In this document: positions 27,911 to 36,731 of the stretch, in pieces
How positions within the stretch are numbered: the stretch's first letter is position 1
How the letters are laid out: each line of letters starts with the position of its first letter
DNA from: Dulcicalothrix desertica PCC 7102
GTDB taxonomy: Bacteria; Cyanobacteriota; Cyanobacteriia; Cyanobacteriales; Nostocaceae
Assembly: GCF_003991905.1 (NCBI RefSeq)
Contig: NZ_RSCL01000008.1
Location: 1 to 64,000, forward strand
Direction of reading: 5' to 3'
DNA length: 64,000 nt
The notes under the pieces: generated by a model
The model's database searches: none
What the model was told of the DNA's origin: nothing
Seen by the model: only the letters and a program-made list of their open reading frames with translations
Position numbers and translations under genes: made by a program

Positions 27911-28288
27911 TTACTGTTTATCAATAAAATTATCAGTTTTTTCAACTTTGTATAAGTTTTGCTCATAACTAGTATTTTGCTGCGTTGCGGCAATCATGCC
28001 AAACACAATTGCTCCCCCAACAGCCAAAGCTAACATTGGACGCAGTAGCATAAAATCACGAAGAATCCGAGCCAGTGGACGGCTTTGACGGCGTAAAGCG
28101 CTACTTACAATAATTTGCCTCAGTATAAAAGGGTCACGGACATAATGTCCGCTTTGCGAGACAACTAACCGTTCTTGGCAATACGGACAACTAAATAATC
28201 CGACGCAAGATTTAACAGGTTTTGGCGTAGCATTCTTTTGGCAAATTGGGCAGGTCAGGTAATGATTGTCAAAAGTGTGTGTATTCAT
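27911..28288 (-). CDS. Small zinc-ribbon membrane protein
   Basis: This 125-residue protein has an N-terminal zinc ribbon with paired cysteines (CPICQK, CPYCQ) and one membrane segment (about 85-105, MLALAVGGAIVFGMIA). The part between is basic (ALRRQSRPLARILRD). It may be a small regulatory or assembly factor at the membrane, but no specific family is recognised. It is convergent with the upstream glycosyltransferase gene and divergent from the ClC gene. Confidence 0.65.
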   Translation of the reverse strand: MNTHTFDNHYLTCPICQKNATPKPVKSCVGLFSCPYCQERLVVSQSGHYVRDPFILRQIIVSSALRRQSRPLARILRDFMLLRPMLALAVGGAIVFGMIAATQQNTSYEQNLYKVEKTDNFIDKQ

Positions 28289-28636
28289 CTACTTAATCCG
28301 TCAAGTCCACTTATTCGCTAATTACAACTTAGTTATCTTGATTTCCGAGTTAATCCCAATTTTAGATCGTCCCTATGGTCTAACTCCACTAATTACACCT
28401 ATGCATCAATTATGATTCATTGTTTTATGCAATTCTCGGAGATGACATCCATAATGCTAGCTCACTTTCTGCCTTTTCAAGGGGCAAATAGGCACGTGCT
28501 TACCTAAATAATTAAAAAATCGGCAGAACATTATGCTTTGAGTAAATACAGCTTGTCTGGTTGGTGTGGAATGCACGACAATATTGAGTAAGACATATAT
28601 TTTAATTTTTTTATTAGATTTAAGTTCCTGCCATCC
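28289..28636. other. Gap upstream of the ClC gene
   Basis: This 348-bp gap holds promoters for divergent genes. I checked for a fluoride-type riboswitch ahead of the ClC gene and did not see its conserved pseudoknot sequences. Confidence 0.4.
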
Positions 28637-30550
28637 ATGACTCTCCTGCCTCCCACGTTTGAAAAGAAGGTGGCAGACCAACCTGTGTCTACTCCTTCTA
28701 CACAACATCTAACACATTTGCTCAATCGGTTTCAATTATCACCCGAAACACTGATATTACTTTTAGGTCTGCTAATCGGTGGTGGTACTGGTATGGGTAT
28801 TGTTACTTTCCATTACTCTATTCAGATTATTCATCACCTGCTATTAGAAGATTTTATGGGGCTAGTAGGTACTTGGGGTGCATGGACTCTTTGGAGTGTT
28901 CCAATTATAGGCGGTTTAATTGTCAGTTTAATGCGCTGGCGCACTCAAGATTTTGGTCCGAGTTTATCTTCGCTAATTGCTGCTTCTAGAGCTGGGGGTT
29001 TAAAGCAAAAACTCCGACCTGTTACAAAAATGCTCGCTGCCGCCGTTTCTTTGGGTAGCGGCGCCTCGCTTGGCCCTGAAGGACCGAGTGTGGAAATTGG
29101 TGCCAATTTTGGTGTTTTACTGTCGCAGGTGCTACAAGTCTCACAAGAACGCTTGCGCTTGCTATTAGCTGCGGGAGCTGCTGCTGGTTTAGCAGCAGGA
29201 TTTAATGCCCCTATTGCTGGAGTCTTTTTTGCGTTAGAAGTCGTATTAGGTGCTACATCATTCGCGACTTCGGCGGTGAGTGTTGTACTATTGGCTGCTG
29301 TACTAGCGGGGCTTATAGCTCAAATTGGTTTAGGTTCACAGCCTGCTTTTGAATTACCAGCTTATCAAGTTCGTAGCCCTTTAGAATTGCCTTTATATAT
29401 AGGTTTAGGTTTGGGAGCAAGTTTAGTCTCGCTATCGTATACCCAAGCAATTCGATTTGCAAAAGCTTGTTTTGACGGAAAAGTTCCGGTATTAAACTGG
29501 CTAGGTCGTATTCCAAAACCAGTTCATCCAATTATTGGTGGCGCCATCGTTGGAGCAGTAGCGCTACAATTTCCACAAATATTGGGAATTGGTTATGGAA
29601 CAGTACAAGCGATGCTTCAAGATGTGCATTTATCAATTCAGCTTTTGCTTGCCTTGTTAGTATTAAAAATGCTAATGACTGCTGTGTCTGCTGGCAGTGG
29701 TTTTGTGGGTGGTTTATTTGCCCCAGCAATGTTCTTAGGAGCATCATTCGGCGCCGCATACGCAAAAATTATCGCTCTGCTTGCACCCAATATTGCTATT
29801 TACATGGCGGCACCCCCTGCATATGCAATGGTCGGTATGGCTGCTGTACTCGCTGCCAGTGTTCGGGCGCCTTTAACATCAATTTTACTGCTATTTGAAT
29901 TAACTCGTGACTACCGAATTGTTCTGCCATTAATGGCAGCAGTTGGGTTGAGCTTTTGGTTAGTAGAACAAATGTTGCCTAACGAAAACTCTAACTCCAA
30001 TTTGCAGCGGATTGGGTTATCAGAGCTAAAAGATGAGCAAGCAGAAATGTTGCAAGAAATCTTTGTCATTGATGCAATGTATGCCAATCCAAAAAAGCTG
30101 CCTTCTACAATGAAAGTTTTAGAAGCAGCTTTGTCGATGTGGCACGCTCGTACTCATAGCGCACTAGTAATTGATGAACAAGAACAACTAGTGGGTATAG
30201 TTACTCTCGAAGATATCAACCGCACGCTCGCAAATTATCAAAACAATTCGGATTTAGCCACTCAAATACAACACAATTTGTCAAATCTGAGCTTGAAAGA
30301 AATATCTACTACTGATATTCTGTATGCTTACAGCGATGAACCTTTAACCGAGGCATTAGACCGAATGGCATTAAGAGGTTTACATCAATTACCAGTAGTA
30401 GCGCGAAACAATCACGAACAGATTTTAGGTTTACTCGAACGCGAACAAGTTGCATTGACCTGCAATTTAGCAGCAACGCGCAAAGCTTTGAGTCATTACT
30501 TACCGTCACCCTCCAAAACTGATGTTGAAGAGTGTCTTGTTAGCCAATAG
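28637..30550 (+). CDS. ClC-family chloride channel/transporter with CBS pair
   Basis: This 637-residue ClC protein has the usual membrane core (about 40-455) and two C-terminal CBS domains (about 470-530 and 545-610), which bind nucleotides and gate the pore. The gating glutamate is Glu148 in GPEGPSVEIG, and the GGLFAPAMF helix-N motif and APLT...DYRIVLP (with the tyrosine) are present. The helix-D GSGIPE motif is absent; the matching place reads GPSLSS. By eye the intracellular proton-relay glutamate is replaced by Gln. It may therefore be a channel rather than an exchanger. Start ATG at 28637. Confidence 0.88.
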   Translation: MTLLPPTFEKKVADQPVSTPSTQHLTHLLNRFQLSPETLILLLGLLIGGGTGMGIVTFHYSIQIIHHLLLEDFMGLVGTWGAWTLWSVPIIGGLIVSLMRWRTQDFGPSLSSLIAASRAGGLKQKLRPVTKMLAAAVSLGSGASLGPEGPSVEIGANFGVLLSQVLQVSQERLRLLLAAGAAAGLAAGFNAPIAGVFFALEVVLGATSFATSAVSVVLLAAVLAGLIAQIGLGSQPAFELPAYQVRSPLELPLYIGLGLGASLVSLSYTQAIRFAKACFDGKVPVLNWLGRIPKPVHPIIGGAIVGAVALQFPQILGIGYGTVQAMLQDVHLSIQLLLALLVLKMLMTAVSAGSGFVGGLFAPAMFLGASFGAAYAKIIALLAPNIAIYMAAPPAYAMVGMAAVLAASVRAPLTSILLLFELTRDYRIVLPLMAAVGLSFWLVEQMLPNENSNSNLQRIGLSELKDEQAEMLQEIFVIDAMYANPKKLPSTMKVLEAALSMWHARTHSALVIDEQEQLVGIVTLEDINRTLANYQNNSDLATQIQHNLSNLSLKEISTTDILYAYSDEPLTEALDRMALRGLHQLPVVARNNHEQILGLLEREQVALTCNLAATRKALSHYLPSPSKTDVEECLVSQ

Positions 30551-30811
30551 CCATTAGTCAATTGGCTTATAGTACGCATATTGGTTGTGCTAGTTTAAGC
30601 GCGCGAACTCAAGTGAAAGCGCGCTATCAAACGTTCGCAGCATAAATAGCCCCCTCCCAAGCAGAGCAGTACCCTATATTACGTATATAGTTTACGCGCA
30701 CACAAGCGCTTTCTTATTTCATAACGCCCATAAAAACAGGCATTGAGTAATAAGCGCTCGAATGTGCTGACTAATAACTAATGACTAATAAACAACTTGA
30801 GTTGAAGCTAT
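30551..30811. other. Intergenic gap, convergent
   Basis: This 261-bp gap between the ClC and cyAbrB stops contains GCGCGC-rich stretches and an octamer-like GACTAATAACTAATGACTAATAA repeat near 30768-30791. I see no gene. Confidence 0.4.
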
Positions 30812-31225
30812 TTAAGCTGTAGCTTCCATCGCTTCACTTTCTTCACGTTCTTCTGAGTCTACCTGCCGGAGTCTGATGTGCTTTTTACCTAACGTGATGA
30901 TGAACTCATCTCCTGCTTGGAGACCCATTTGTTTGGTATAAGCCGAACCGATAAGCAAGTTACCGTTTGACTGCACGCTAATCCGATAGCTAGCGCTGCG
31001 TCCACCACGTCCATTTGCACTAGGTGAACTATCTAATTGAATGCCTTCTGCATCAATTAAGGCATTCAAGAACTTCATCATATTGACGCGCTCGATGCCG
31101 TTTTTGGTAACGGTGTAGTATCCACAACGTTTAGCTTTTTCGTCTTTGCTCAGATTTTCGAGTTCTTTGACTTTGGTGAGCAAATCTTCGCCGACGAGGG
31201 GTTCAATTTTTTTCTGTTTAGCCAT
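30812..31225 (-). CDS. cyAbrB-type transcriptional regulator
   Basis: This 137-residue regulator belongs to the cyanobacterial AbrB (cyAbrB) group that affects nitrogen, carbon and heterocyst genes. The N-terminal part (LTKVKELENLSKDEKAKRCGYY) is the family-specific domain, and the C-terminal part has the AbrB-like strand pattern (SYRISVQSNGNLLIGSAYTKQMGLQAGDEF). I start at ATG 31223-31225; the codon one step upstream is TTG and would only add one residue. The acidic tail (SEEREESEAMEATA) ends the protein. It is likely a homologue of CalA or its paralogue, which I cannot tell apart here. Confidence 0.85.
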   Translation of the reverse strand: MAKQKKIEPLVGEDLLTKVKELENLSKDEKAKRCGYYTVTKNGIERVNMMKFLNALIDAEGIQLDSSPSANGRGGRSASYRISVQSNGNLLIGSAYTKQMGLQAGDEFIITLGKKHIRLRQVDSEEREESEAMEATA

Positions 31226-31823
31226 CAACGTAAAACAAAAATGAATGGTTCAAAAGGTCGAATCGTTTTTATTTTAGCTGACAATTTGCTCTAAGCGAGT
31301 AGAACTTTTTATTTTTATATCAGCCTAGCTAAGTATATTACATAATTAGGTGGTTGAGAAAAGCAATATTAGCCTTATGTCAAACTTCTGAAGGGGATCC
31401 GCAATCAAAGTCTTTCGTAACGTCGCATCAAAACAATTTTATTTATAGTATCCACCCACAAGCTGTTGAGCGTGTCTTACCGCTTATTCGTACAACAAGA
31501 GTGTCAAGTTTTGTAATGAATTTTGAATCATGAAGTTAAATATCGCAGACAAAAGTCCGTAACGCGACGAGTGTAAATTTTGCACATAAGTGGCGCCATT
31601 GTCTACAGCAGTTATGCCTCTTCTATTTCCAAAATCCCTACATATATAGATGTAGTTTTTAGATTTACAGTTTATCTGCTACACCCTATACTTTCATTGA
31701 CGTATAAAAAGGTATCTCTCAACCACTGTTGAGTTGCATCTATTATTGGTATATGGGTTAAGTATGTAACACCTCATAACAAAACATAAATACGATTAAA
31801 ACAAATAGCACAAGTGTTTTCCT
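31226..31823. other. Long divergent gap between cyAbrB and Rrf2 genes
   Basis: This 598-bp gap holds two regulator promoters. It contains one GGCGCC (31590), a CTCAACCACTGTTGAG inverted repeat (31718-31733), and no protein-like open frame or tRNA. Confidence 0.45.
31718..31733. promoter_or_regulatory. Inverted repeat upstream of the Rrf2-type gene
   Basis: CTCAAC-CACT-GTTGAG is a perfect 6-bp inverted repeat about 90 bp before the regulator start. It could be an operator for the adjacent regulator; this is inferred only from position. Confidence 0.35.
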
Positions 31824-32267
31824 ATGAAACTGACCACTCGCGGACATTACAGCGTTAAAGCATTACTCGACTTGAGTATGCTTCGACCTACGAAAAGCGC
31901 ATCTGTTAAAGCAATTGCATCTCGTCAAGATATTCCTGCCCCTTATTTAGAAAAATTACTAATCGAGATGCGACGTGCAGGACTGGTAAAATCAATTCGT
32001 GGTGCCGTAGGCGGATACCAGCTAGCCAAACCACCCGCACAAATATCAATAGGAGAAATTTTAGAGGCAGCAGGTGAAAAAATTTCTCCGAAACTGCAAC
32101 AACAATCCGAACCCGACCAAGCTCTTGACTGGGTAACGTCAACTCTCTGGCAACGGCTAAATCAAAAACTCAAAGAAGCTTTGTATAGTATCACTTTAGC
32201 TGACCTTTATTACGATGCCCGCAGTCGGCAAGCATCGCTTGGTGAAGAAGCTAGTTTTATTGTTTAA
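31824..32267 (+). CDS. Rrf2-family transcriptional regulator (cysteine-free)
   Basis: This 147-residue regulator has the Rrf2 winged helix: MKLTTRGHYSVKALLDLS at the N-terminus and SIRGAVGGYQLAKPPAQISIGEILEA in the wing. No cysteine is present, so it cannot hold the Fe-S cluster of IscR-type members and must sense something else or act constitutively. cbiB begins 24 bp after its stop and pyrR follows, so they may share a transcript. The target is unknown. Confidence 0.9.
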   Translation: MKLTTRGHYSVKALLDLSMLRPTKSASVKAIASRQDIPAPYLEKLLIEMRRAGLVKSIRGAVGGYQLAKPPAQISIGEILEAAGEKISPKLQQQSEPDQALDWVTSTLWQRLNQKLKEALYSITLADLYYDARSRQASLGEEASFIV

Positions 32268-32291
32268 TTAATTGTCAATAGTCGATAGTCA

Positions 32292-33299
32292 ATGGTAACA
32301 ATTACAGATAAATTACTAATTACTAACGTTTTTGTGTTGCTGATTGCAGCACTCTTAGACTATTTAATTGGCGACCCGATTAATTGGCTTCATCCAGTCC
32401 AAGTAATGGGGTGGGTAATTTCTCGTTTTACTAATATCGCTTTATTCTTATGTAAGAATGCTTTGACACAAAGAATCGCTGGTATTCTCCTTACTATTCT
32501 TTTAATATTTGGTACTGGCGCCATCAGCAGTATATTGATAAAAGCTACTTTATGGATACATCCAGTACTAGGAATTATTACTAAATGTATTTTACTTGCT
32601 AGTTGTTTTGCTGCAAAAAGTTTAAGAAACGCGGCAGAAACTGTCTTGGAGCCATTAATTTTAGAAGATACTGCGACTGCACGTCTAAACATACGCCAAT
32701 TTGTGGGACGCGACACTGAAAATCTCTCTCAATCAGAAATATTACGTGCTGTTTTAGAAACTGTTACCGAAAACGCCACCGACGCTGTTATGGCGCCTTT
32801 ATTTTATGCAATTGTTGGCATATTGATTAGTGCTTATATACCAATATTTGAACCTGTATCTTTAGCGCTGGCATACAAAGCTAGTAGTACACTTGATTCA
32901 ATGGTAGGTTATAAACAGCAGCCCTACACATATTTAGGTTGGTTTAGCGCACGAACTGAAGATGTTTTAACTTGGGTACCTTGTCGTTTGACTGTAATAA
33001 CTTTAGCTTTAATCTCTTTTAAACTTTTATATGTATGGAATATTTGTTGTCGTGATGCAGTATTAGACCCTAGTCCCAACTCTGGGTGGAGTGAGTGCGC
33101 TTATGCTGCCATACTAGGAGTGCAAGTCGGTGGCGCCAACTCTTACCGAGGAATAATTAAACATAAACCGAAGTTGGGAGATAACATTCACCGAATTGAA
33201 CCATCTTCAATCCGAGATTCGTTACAACTAACGAGATATTCGTTTTTAATCTGGTTAGGGGTAGCTACCTCTATAGGCTTTTTGGTGGCAAACAGGTAA
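32292..33299 (+). CDS. cbiB: Adenosylcobinamide-phosphate synthase
   Basis: This 335-residue membrane enzyme attaches aminopropanol (phosphate) to adenosylcobyric acid in vitamin B12 synthesis. It shows the family signatures LIGDPINWLHPVQVMGW and ESVLE-like AETVLEPLIL, and TENATDAVMAPLFYA near residue 165-180. Several membrane segments are visible. It starts at the ATG at 32292. It lies between the Rrf2 gene and pyrR on one strand, with short gaps (24 and 39 bp). Other B12 genes are not in the window. Confidence 0.92.
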   Translation: MVTITDKLLITNVFVLLIAALLDYLIGDPINWLHPVQVMGWVISRFTNIALFLCKNALTQRIAGILLTILLIFGTGAISSILIKATLWIHPVLGIITKCILLASCFAAKSLRNAAETVLEPLILEDTATARLNIRQFVGRDTENLSQSEILRAVLETVTENATDAVMAPLFYAIVGILISAYIPIFEPVSLALAYKASSTLDSMVGYKQQPYTYLGWFSARTEDVLTWVPCRLTVITLALISFKLLYVWNICCRDAVLDPSPNSGWSECAYAAILGVQVGGANSYRGIIKHKPKLGDNIHRIEPSSIRDSLQLTRYSFLIWLGVATSIGFLVANR

Positions 33300-33338
33300 T
33301 CATAAATATAAAGCTTAAGAATTAGGGAAACTAACTAT

Positions 33339-33881
33339 ATGAATCTGTCTGCGAAAGTAGTCTCCATACTTTCACCTGAAGAAATTCGTCGCACTGTGAA
33401 CCGTCTAGCTTCGCAAATTATTGAAAGAACTCGTGATTTATCGCAGTTGGTGCTTCTAGGTATTTTTACAAGAGGGGTACCACTTGCACAATTACTCGCG
33501 CGTCAAATCGAAGCAATGGAAGGAATAGAAGTTCCAGTGGGAGCATTGGATATCACGTTTTATCGAGATGACCTCGACCAAATTGGTCTGCGAACTCCAG
33601 CAAAAACTGATATTCCTTATGACTTAACAGATAAAACAGTTGTTCTTGTTGATGACGTTATTTTTAAAGGTAGAACTATCCGAGCAGCTTTAAATGCTGT
33701 TAACGAATATGGCAGACCAGAAGTAATTCGTTTGGCTGTGTTGGTTGACCGAGGTCATAGAGAAGTCCCGATTCATCCTGACTTTATTGGTAAGCAGCTA
33801 CCTACTGCGAAAGAAGAAATCGTTAAAGTCTACTTGAATGACTTTGATGGTCGCGATGCAGTAGAACTTATCAGTTGCTGA
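33339..33881 (+). CDS. pyrR: PyrR, pyrimidine regulator/uracil phosphoribosyltransferase
   Basis: This 180-residue protein has the PyrR signature: [18 protein letters not shown], then the PRPP-binding loop [20 protein letters not shown] shown here as [12 protein letters not shown]. PyrR converts uracil and PRPP to UMP and, in some bacteria, attenuates pyr mRNA. In cyanobacteria the enzymatic role is the safer guess. It follows cbiB by 39 bp. The length is normal. Confidence 0.92.
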   Translation: MNLSAKVVSILSPEEIRRTVNRLASQIIERTRDLSQLVLLGIFTRGVPLAQLLARQIEAMEGIEVPVGALDITFYRDDLDQIGLRTPAKTDIPYDLTDKTVVLVDDVIFKGRTIRAALNAVNEYGRPEVIRLAVLVDRGHREVPIHPDFIGKQLPTAKEEIVKVYLNDFDGRDAVELISC

Positions 33882-33964
33882 TATGTTGCGGATATATTGA
33901 TGAGTTTGGCTGCTTGTATTAATATTTATTAATATACTGTTAACAAACTTTACGTTCTTTCAAT

Positions 33965-34168
33965 ATGAATTTTTTTCTGGTGGCTATAGACAAGGCATCT
34001 TACAACTCGCATCTCCAGGCGATTTTGACTTTTGTAGGTATAGGAGGATTTTTAGCAGCTACGATTCTTGGCTCAATTGGTTGGTATAACTCGAAGCGTC
34101 CCGCAGGTTGGGAAGCTAGCGAGACACCTGGTTGGGTACCAAAAGTGCCAGAAAAAGAACAAAAGTAG
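33965..34168 (+). CDS. Small single-span membrane protein, photosystem-like
   Basis: This 67-residue protein has one membrane segment (about 19-36, ILTFVGIGGFLAATILGSI) and a conserved-looking tail rich in Trp and Pro (GWYNSKRPAGWEAS, PGWVPKVPEK). It has no signal peptide. The size and pattern are like small cyanobacterial thylakoid proteins, and Psb35 comes to mind, but I cannot confirm that. The start ATG at 33965 lacks a clear site, and it is 83 bp after pyrR. It is probably real. Confidence 0.55.
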   Translation: MNFFLVAIDKASYNSHLQAILTFVGIGGFLAATILGSIGWYNSKRPAGWEASETPGWVPKVPEKEQK

Positions 34169-34196
34169 CATAGGTCTTCTTGGGCTGTGCAATAGT

Positions 34197-34223
34197 TAGG
34201 CATTCGGTCAAGCGAAATGCCTA
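34197..34223. terminator. Hairpin between convergent genes
   Basis: TAGGCATTCG (34197-34206) pairs with CGAAATGCCTA (34213-34223) with one bulge. It overlaps the stop codon of the kinase gene on the minus strand and is followed by few T residues. It may terminate one or both genes. Confidence 0.5.
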
Positions 34224-36116
34224 GCCGACAGTATTTTTGACGGCGCCTATGGTTTGCAAGAGTTGCTTGGCGGTGTAGGGTTTGGATAGGAAGGCTTTGA
34301 CACCTATTTCTGTTGCACTGTTTATTTTATCGCTGGAGATAAGTCCGCTGACTGCAATAATTTTGACGGCGGGGTTAATTTTTTGTAGTGTCCGAATAGT
34401 TGTTAGTCCATCCATTGCGGGCATAATCATATCTGTCAGCACAATTTCGATTTTATCGCGGTGTTCGGCGTATAAAGCTATTGCTTCAATACCGTCGCAA
34501 GCTGTTATAATTTTGTAATTGTAAGTTTCTAACGATGTTTTAGTGACATTGCGGATTGAATCTTCGTCATCGACGACTAATATTAACTCACCGTTACCTT
34601 GTGGTAATTCTGTTTCACTCTCTTCTATGGTTTCGGGAATTTGCTGTGCAGGTAAATAAACTTGAAATTTACTACCTCTGTTAACATCACTGGTGACGTT
34701 TATAAATCCTCCATGACTTTTGACTATTCCTAAAACAGTAGAAAGTCCTAGTCCTGTACCTTTACCAAGCTCTTTGGTTGTAAAGAATGGTTCAAATATA
34801 CGGTCTACTATATCTGAGGGTATGCCAACACCTGTATCTGTAATTGATACTAATATATAATTACCAACTTTCGCTTCAATATTCATATTGGCAAAATTTT
34901 CATCAATAAAAAGATTTTCAGCGGATATTTCTAGTTTTCCTCCCTGTGGCATTGCATCACGCGCATTGACGCAAAGGTTCATCAAAACTTGGTGGAGTTG
35001 AGTTGCATTACCTATAACAGTCCATAATTCCGGATGGATATTTACAGATACTTGAATCGATTTTGGAAATGTTTCTTTAATAATTTGTTGAATTTCAGTA
35101 AGCAGGTGCTTGATTTGTGTCAATGTACGCTCACCCTCAATACCACGTGTAAATGATAGTACTTGCTTCACCAAATTGGCGCCGCGTTTGGCGTTAGATA
35201 TTAGTATTGGTAAAAGTCGTTGACTGCGTTCGTCGCGCAACTGCGACTCTAAAAGTTGTGCTGTCATTAAAATCGGCGCCAACACGTTGTTAAGGTCATG
35301 TGCAATACCGCTTGCTAAAGTTCCAATACTTTCTAAACGTTGTGCGCGAAAAAACTGGGCTTCTAACTGTTTTTTTTGCGTTATATCAGTATTTACTACA
35401 AGAACAGCTTGTGCTTTATTATCAAATTCTGGTACTAGTGTCCAACGACTTTCAACAATAATGATATTACCTGATTTTGTAGTTTGTTTTAACTCGCCTT
35501 CCCAGGCGCCATTTCTAAGCAGGATATTAAAAGCTGATTGTAATTGTGACAAGTTCTTTTCTTGCCAAAGCTGTATTGTTTGTTTACCTATTGCTTCTTC
35601 CTCTTTCCATCCGTACAAACGTTCTGCGGCTTGATTCCAAAAAAGTATTTGATTTTTTAAATTACAAACAAAAATGGCATCGGTGGCAACATTAAGTAAC
35701 GCTGCTTGTTCACGAATTTTACGTTCCGCACGCTTACGTTCTAATGCGTAGCGAATCGAACGTTCGAGTAATGCTGCATTAAGTTGACTTTTTTCTAAAT
35801 AATCAGCGGCGCCAGCTTGCATCGCTTCAATATCAATGTCACGTTCGCCTTGACCTGTCAGTAAAATCATTGGCGCCGTTGTACCCGAAGCTACAGCAAC
35901 ACGTAATAACTCTAAACCATTACCTTTACCCAAACGATAATCAACAAGATAAACATCGTGCTGATGTTTGGCAATTTCCACGAGTCCAGCTTCATAACAG
36001 CTGACCCATTCTAATTCGCACCCAGCCACCTGAAATTCAAAAAACCAATCACGAGTTAAGATGTAGTCATCTTCATCGTCATCGATAAGAAGCACCTGGA
36101 TGGGGCTATTTTTCAT
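34221..36116 (-). CDS. Hybrid histidine kinase (REC-PAS-HisKA-HATPase-REC)
   Basis: This 631-residue signalling protein has an N-terminal receiver (Asp59, VYLVDYRL), a PAS domain (about 135-250), a HisKA domain with His273 in the NtrB-like GIAHDLNN, an ATPase domain (N box about 378-392, G-box GKGTGLGLS), and a C-terminal receiver with Asp562. No membrane segment is present, so it acts in the cytosol. The gene starts 14 bp after the Rcp-like gene, with a strong GGGGAGG site, so the two are co-transcribed. The input signal is unknown; a receiver at each end suggests it sits in a relay. Confidence 0.93.
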   Translation of the reverse strand: MKNSPIQVLLIDDDEDDYILTRDWFFEFQVAGCELEWVSCYEAGLVEIAKHQHDVYLVDYRLGKGNGLELLRVAVASGTTAPMILLTGQGERDIDIEAMQAGAADYLEKSQLNAALLERSIRYALERKRAERKIREQAALLNVATDAIFVCNLKNQILFWNQAAERLYGWKEEEAIGKQTIQLWQEKNLSQLQSAFNILLRNGAWEGELKQTTKSGNIIIVESRWTLVPEFDNKAQAVLVVNTDITQKKQLEAQFFRAQRLESIGTLASGIAHDLNNVLAPILMTAQLLESQLRDERSQRLLPILISNAKRGANLVKQVLSFTRGIEGERTLTQIKHLLTEIQQIIKETFPKSIQVSVNIHPELWTVIGNATQLHQVLMNLCVNARDAMPQGGKLEISAENLFIDENFANMNIEAKVGNYILVSITDTGVGIPSDIVDRIFEPFFTTKELGKGTGLGLSTVLGIVKSHGGFINVTSDVNRGSKFQVYLPAQQIPETIEESETELPQGNGELILVVDDEDSIRNVTKTSLETYNYKIITACDGIEAIALYAEHRDKIEIVLTDMIMPAMDGLTTIRTLQKINPAVKIIAVSGLISSDKINSATEIGVKAFLSKPYTAKQLLQTIGAVKNTVG

Positions 36117-36130
36117 GGTTTCCTCCCCGT

Positions 36131-36577
36131 TTAAAACGGTAGTTCTACAATTTCAAACCAGTACTTTCCAATTGTTCGCATCACTTCAACTAAAGCTGTA
36201 AAATTCATCGGTTTAATGATAAACGAATTTGCACCTAATTCGTATGTACGATATATATCTTCTGGTGCTTTAGAAGTCGTCAGTACAATTACAGGGATTT
36301 TTCGTAACTCCGGGTCATTCTTAATTTCCTTAAGCGCTTCACGACCGTCCTTTTTGGGCATATTCAAATCCAGTAAAATCAACCCAGGACGAGGTGAACT
36401 GCTCAAAGATACATACCGACCGCGATGATACAAATAATCCATCAACTCCTCACCGTCTTTCACTACGTACAATTCGCTTGACAATCGACTTTCTGCCAAT
36501 GCCTCGCGCGCTAACATGCAATCGTCTTCATCATCATCTGCTAATAGAATTTTTACAGTTGTCTGCCGACCTATCAC
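36131..36577 (-). CDS. Rcp-type single-domain response regulator
   Basis: This 148-residue response regulator is a stand-alone receiver of the Rcp1 type that phytochrome-like kinases phosphorylate. The acidic cluster ADDDEDD, Asp70 (ILLDLNMP), and Lys in FIIKPMN are in place. It lacks an output domain. I use the GTG at 36575-36577, because GGAG lies about ten bases upstream and no in-frame ATG is near. It precedes the hybrid kinase gene by 14 bp and follows the CBCR kinase gene, which could be its partner. Confidence 0.9.
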   Translation of the reverse strand: MIGRQTTVKILLADDDEDDCMLAREALAESRLSSELYVVKDGEELMDYLYHRGRYVSLSSSPRPGLILLDLNMPKKDGREALKEIKNDPELRKIPVIVLTTSKAPEDIYRTYELGANSFIIKPMNFTALVEVMRTIGKYWFEIVELPF

Positions 36578-36731
36578 TATGCATTTTCTCCTTTTTTACT
36601 AACAATAGTATTGGTTTAGTATTAAATCTCAATATAAAATGTGACAATAATACATATTTTCTCTGACACTATGAAGGTATCATAATCCTTCCCAAACTTA
36701 AAAATTGGTAATTAAAGACTAAAAACCCTCT

